DNA from: Jannaschia rubra
Lineage (GTDB): Bacteria > Pseudomonadota > Alphaproteobacteria > Rhodobacterales > Rhodobacteraceae
Length of the DNA: 64,000 bases
Reading direction: 5' to 3'
NCBI RefSeq assembly: GCF_001403735.1
Contig: NZ_CXPG01000020.1
Span: 186,001-250,000 of the forward strand
The first letter of the stretch is position 1. Each line of letters opens with the position of its first letter. Below are positions 63,122 to 64,000 of this stretch, in pieces. The position numbers and the translations under genes are program-made. The notes under the pieces are model-generated. The model ran no database searches and had not been told where the DNA came from. It was given only the letters and a program-made list of their open reading frames with translations.

Positions 63122-63898
63122 ATGACGGAGGGGCAGGAGGATTTTCCCTGGTGGCTGCTGGCCATCGGCGTCCTTCTGACCGGGGCCTATGTCGCCGTCC
63201 TGTCGGACGAGGCGACGCGGCAGGTCCTCGCGACCCTGCGGCAGGGGATCTGGATCACCGTCCTCGTGACCGTGGTGAGCTTCGCGGCGGCCTGCGTCGT
63301 CGGGCTGGGTCTCGCCCTCATGTCGCTGTCGGGGTCGGTGATGCTGCGGCAGGTGGCGCGGTTCTATGTCGAGATCATCCGCGGCATCCCGATCCTCGTC
63401 CTGCTTCTCTACGTGGCCTTCGTCTTCGCGCCGGGCCTCGTGCATTTCTGGAACTGGCTCGGCCTGCCCGAAGTGCGGACCCGCGATTTCAGCCTGCTCT
63501 GGCGGGCCGTGCTGGCGCTGGTGATCGCCTATTCGGCCTTCATCGCCGAGGTTTTCCGCGCGGGCCTGCAATCTGTCGGCACAGGCCAGATCGAGGCGGC
63601 CAAGGCGCTGGGCCTGAAGCCATACCACAGGTTCCGCCATATCGTGCTGCCGCAGGCCGTTCGCACCATCCTTCCGCCGCTGGGCAACGACTTCGTGGCC
63701 ATGGTCAAGGACAGCTCGCTCGTCTCGGTCGTGGGCGTTCTCGATATCGCGCAGCTGGGCAAGCTGACGGCGGCGGGGAACTTCCGCTATTTCGAGACCT
63801 ACAACGTCGTCGCGCTGATCTACCTGACGATGACGGTGCTTCTGTCGCTGGCCCTGCGGCGGCTGGAGCGGCGGCTGGGCCGCACCGGCCGGAGCTGA
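63122..63898 (+). CDS. Amino-acid ABC transporter permease
   Basis: The 258-residue inner-membrane protein shows the HisM/GlnP family pattern: YVEIIRGIPILVLLLYVAFV and the EAA motif QIEAAKALGLKPYHRFRHIV followed by LPQAVRTILPPLGNDFVAMV. It pairs with the binding protein upstream. No ATPase gene is visible within the window, so the energising subunit is encoded elsewhere. Confidence 0.93.
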   Translation: MTEGQEDFPWWLLAIGVLLTGAYVAVLSDEATRQVLATLRQGIWITVLVTVVSFAAACVVGLGLALMSLSGSVMLRQVARFYVEIIRGIPILVLLLYVAFVFAPGLVHFWNWLGLPEVRTRDFSLLWRAVLALVIAYSAFIAEVFRAGLQSVGTGQIEAAKALGLKPYHRFRHIVLPQAVRTILPPLGNDFVAMVKDSSLVSVVGVLDIAQLGKLTAAGNFRYFETYNVVALIYLTMTVLLSLALRRLERRLGRTGRS

Positions 63899-63910
63899 GG
63901 CGCCGCGCCC

Positions 63911-64000
63911 TCAGGCGACGCGGCGCGCGGGATCCGCGGCTTCGACGGGGACCAGCGCGCGCACCAGGTCGCGCATGTGCAAAAGCCCCACCTGCCGGCC
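63911..64000 (-). CDS. CBS-domain protein, C-terminal end
   Basis: The last 29 codons read GRQVGLLHMRDLVRALVPVE and end ARRVA with TGA at 63911. GLLHMRDLVRAL is the typical final helix of a CBS domain. The gene runs off the right edge; it is convergent with the permease gene at a 12-base gap. Confidence 0.6.
   Translation of the reverse strand, partial: GRQVGLLHMRDLVRALVPVEAADPARRVA

Noticed and set aside
63900-63926. GCGCCGCG/CGCGGCGC inverted repeat at the end of the permease gene
   Set aside because: There is no T-run on either side and it overlaps the end of the CBS-domain gene; this GC-only pairing is easily due to composition.

Overview
The window is a very GC-rich chromosome segment whose gene set points to an alphaproteobacterium of the Rhodobacteraceae (Roseobacter/Rhodobacter group). 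The main pointers are the ethylmalonyl-CoA mutase / crotonyl-CoA carboxylase-reductase locus with a PlsB-like acyltransferase between them, an HvrA-type H-NS protein, an RpoHII-like sigma factor behind a sigmaE-type promoter, CtrA-type binding sites, class I lysyl-tRNA synthetase and a LuxR/LuxI pair. No rRNA, tRNA, CRISPR array or insertion sequence was recognised.

Region 1 (1-16 kb) mixes intact and decaying genes. An ExbB/ExbD operon with two exported proteins opens the window. It is followed by a DUF1036 gene with a frameshift, a broken M23 peptidase gene joined tail-to-tail to a truncated PAAR gene, a vgrG pseudogene with stops and frameshifts (type VI secretion remnants), and a yqiJ-yqiK (NfeD-like/flotillin) pair with internal deletions and a fusion. 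Intact leuC, modEABC with a candidate Mo-box, a small lipoprotein gene and an ornithine/lysine decarboxylase with a candidate speF-type leader come next, then a degenerate creD.

Region 2 (16-26 kb) carries deoD, the H-NS-like gene with a strong terminator, the ethylmalonyl-CoA pathway genes, and a quorum-sensing locus. That locus consists of a small conserved-looking ORF, luxR and luxI. A perfect TTAA-N7-TTAA CtrA-type site lies in front of it, and the luxI Shine-Dalgarno sequence sits inside a hairpin. A RecD-like helicase follows.

Region 3 (25-37 kb) is mostly minus-strand operons: a TIGR02186 membrane protein with a TauE/SafE exporter; a BMP-type nucleoside ABC transporter with an extra NTF2-like gene; and rimI-tsaB-nfuA, a universal stress protein, an unrecognised membrane protein and a branched-chain aminotransferase.

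Region 4 (37-48 kb) has a large beta-helix protein without a signal peptide (possible gene-transfer-agent or phage-type spike), lysyl- and tryptophanyl-tRNA synthetases, TerB-like, a type III polyketide synthase with an ICMT-type methyltransferase, a rhomboid homologue lacking its catalytic residues, murJ, and an orphan DUF1629/immunity-like gene.

Region 5 (48-64 kb) is core housekeeping: glnD, an LpoA-like activator, rsmI, yraN, gshB, comM, a GST, cobC/cobU, rpoH, a ChaN-like protein, coaBC, dut, a membrane-anchored MoeB-like protein and an amino-acid ABC transporter. A CBS-domain gene is cut by the window end.

The most interesting thread is that CtrA-type sites of varying quality precede luxR, comM and (with a hairpin in between) the spike-like gene. 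This would connect quorum sensing, DNA-uptake competence and particle structure in one regulon, as is known for other Rhodobacteraceae. That link is inferred, not shown.
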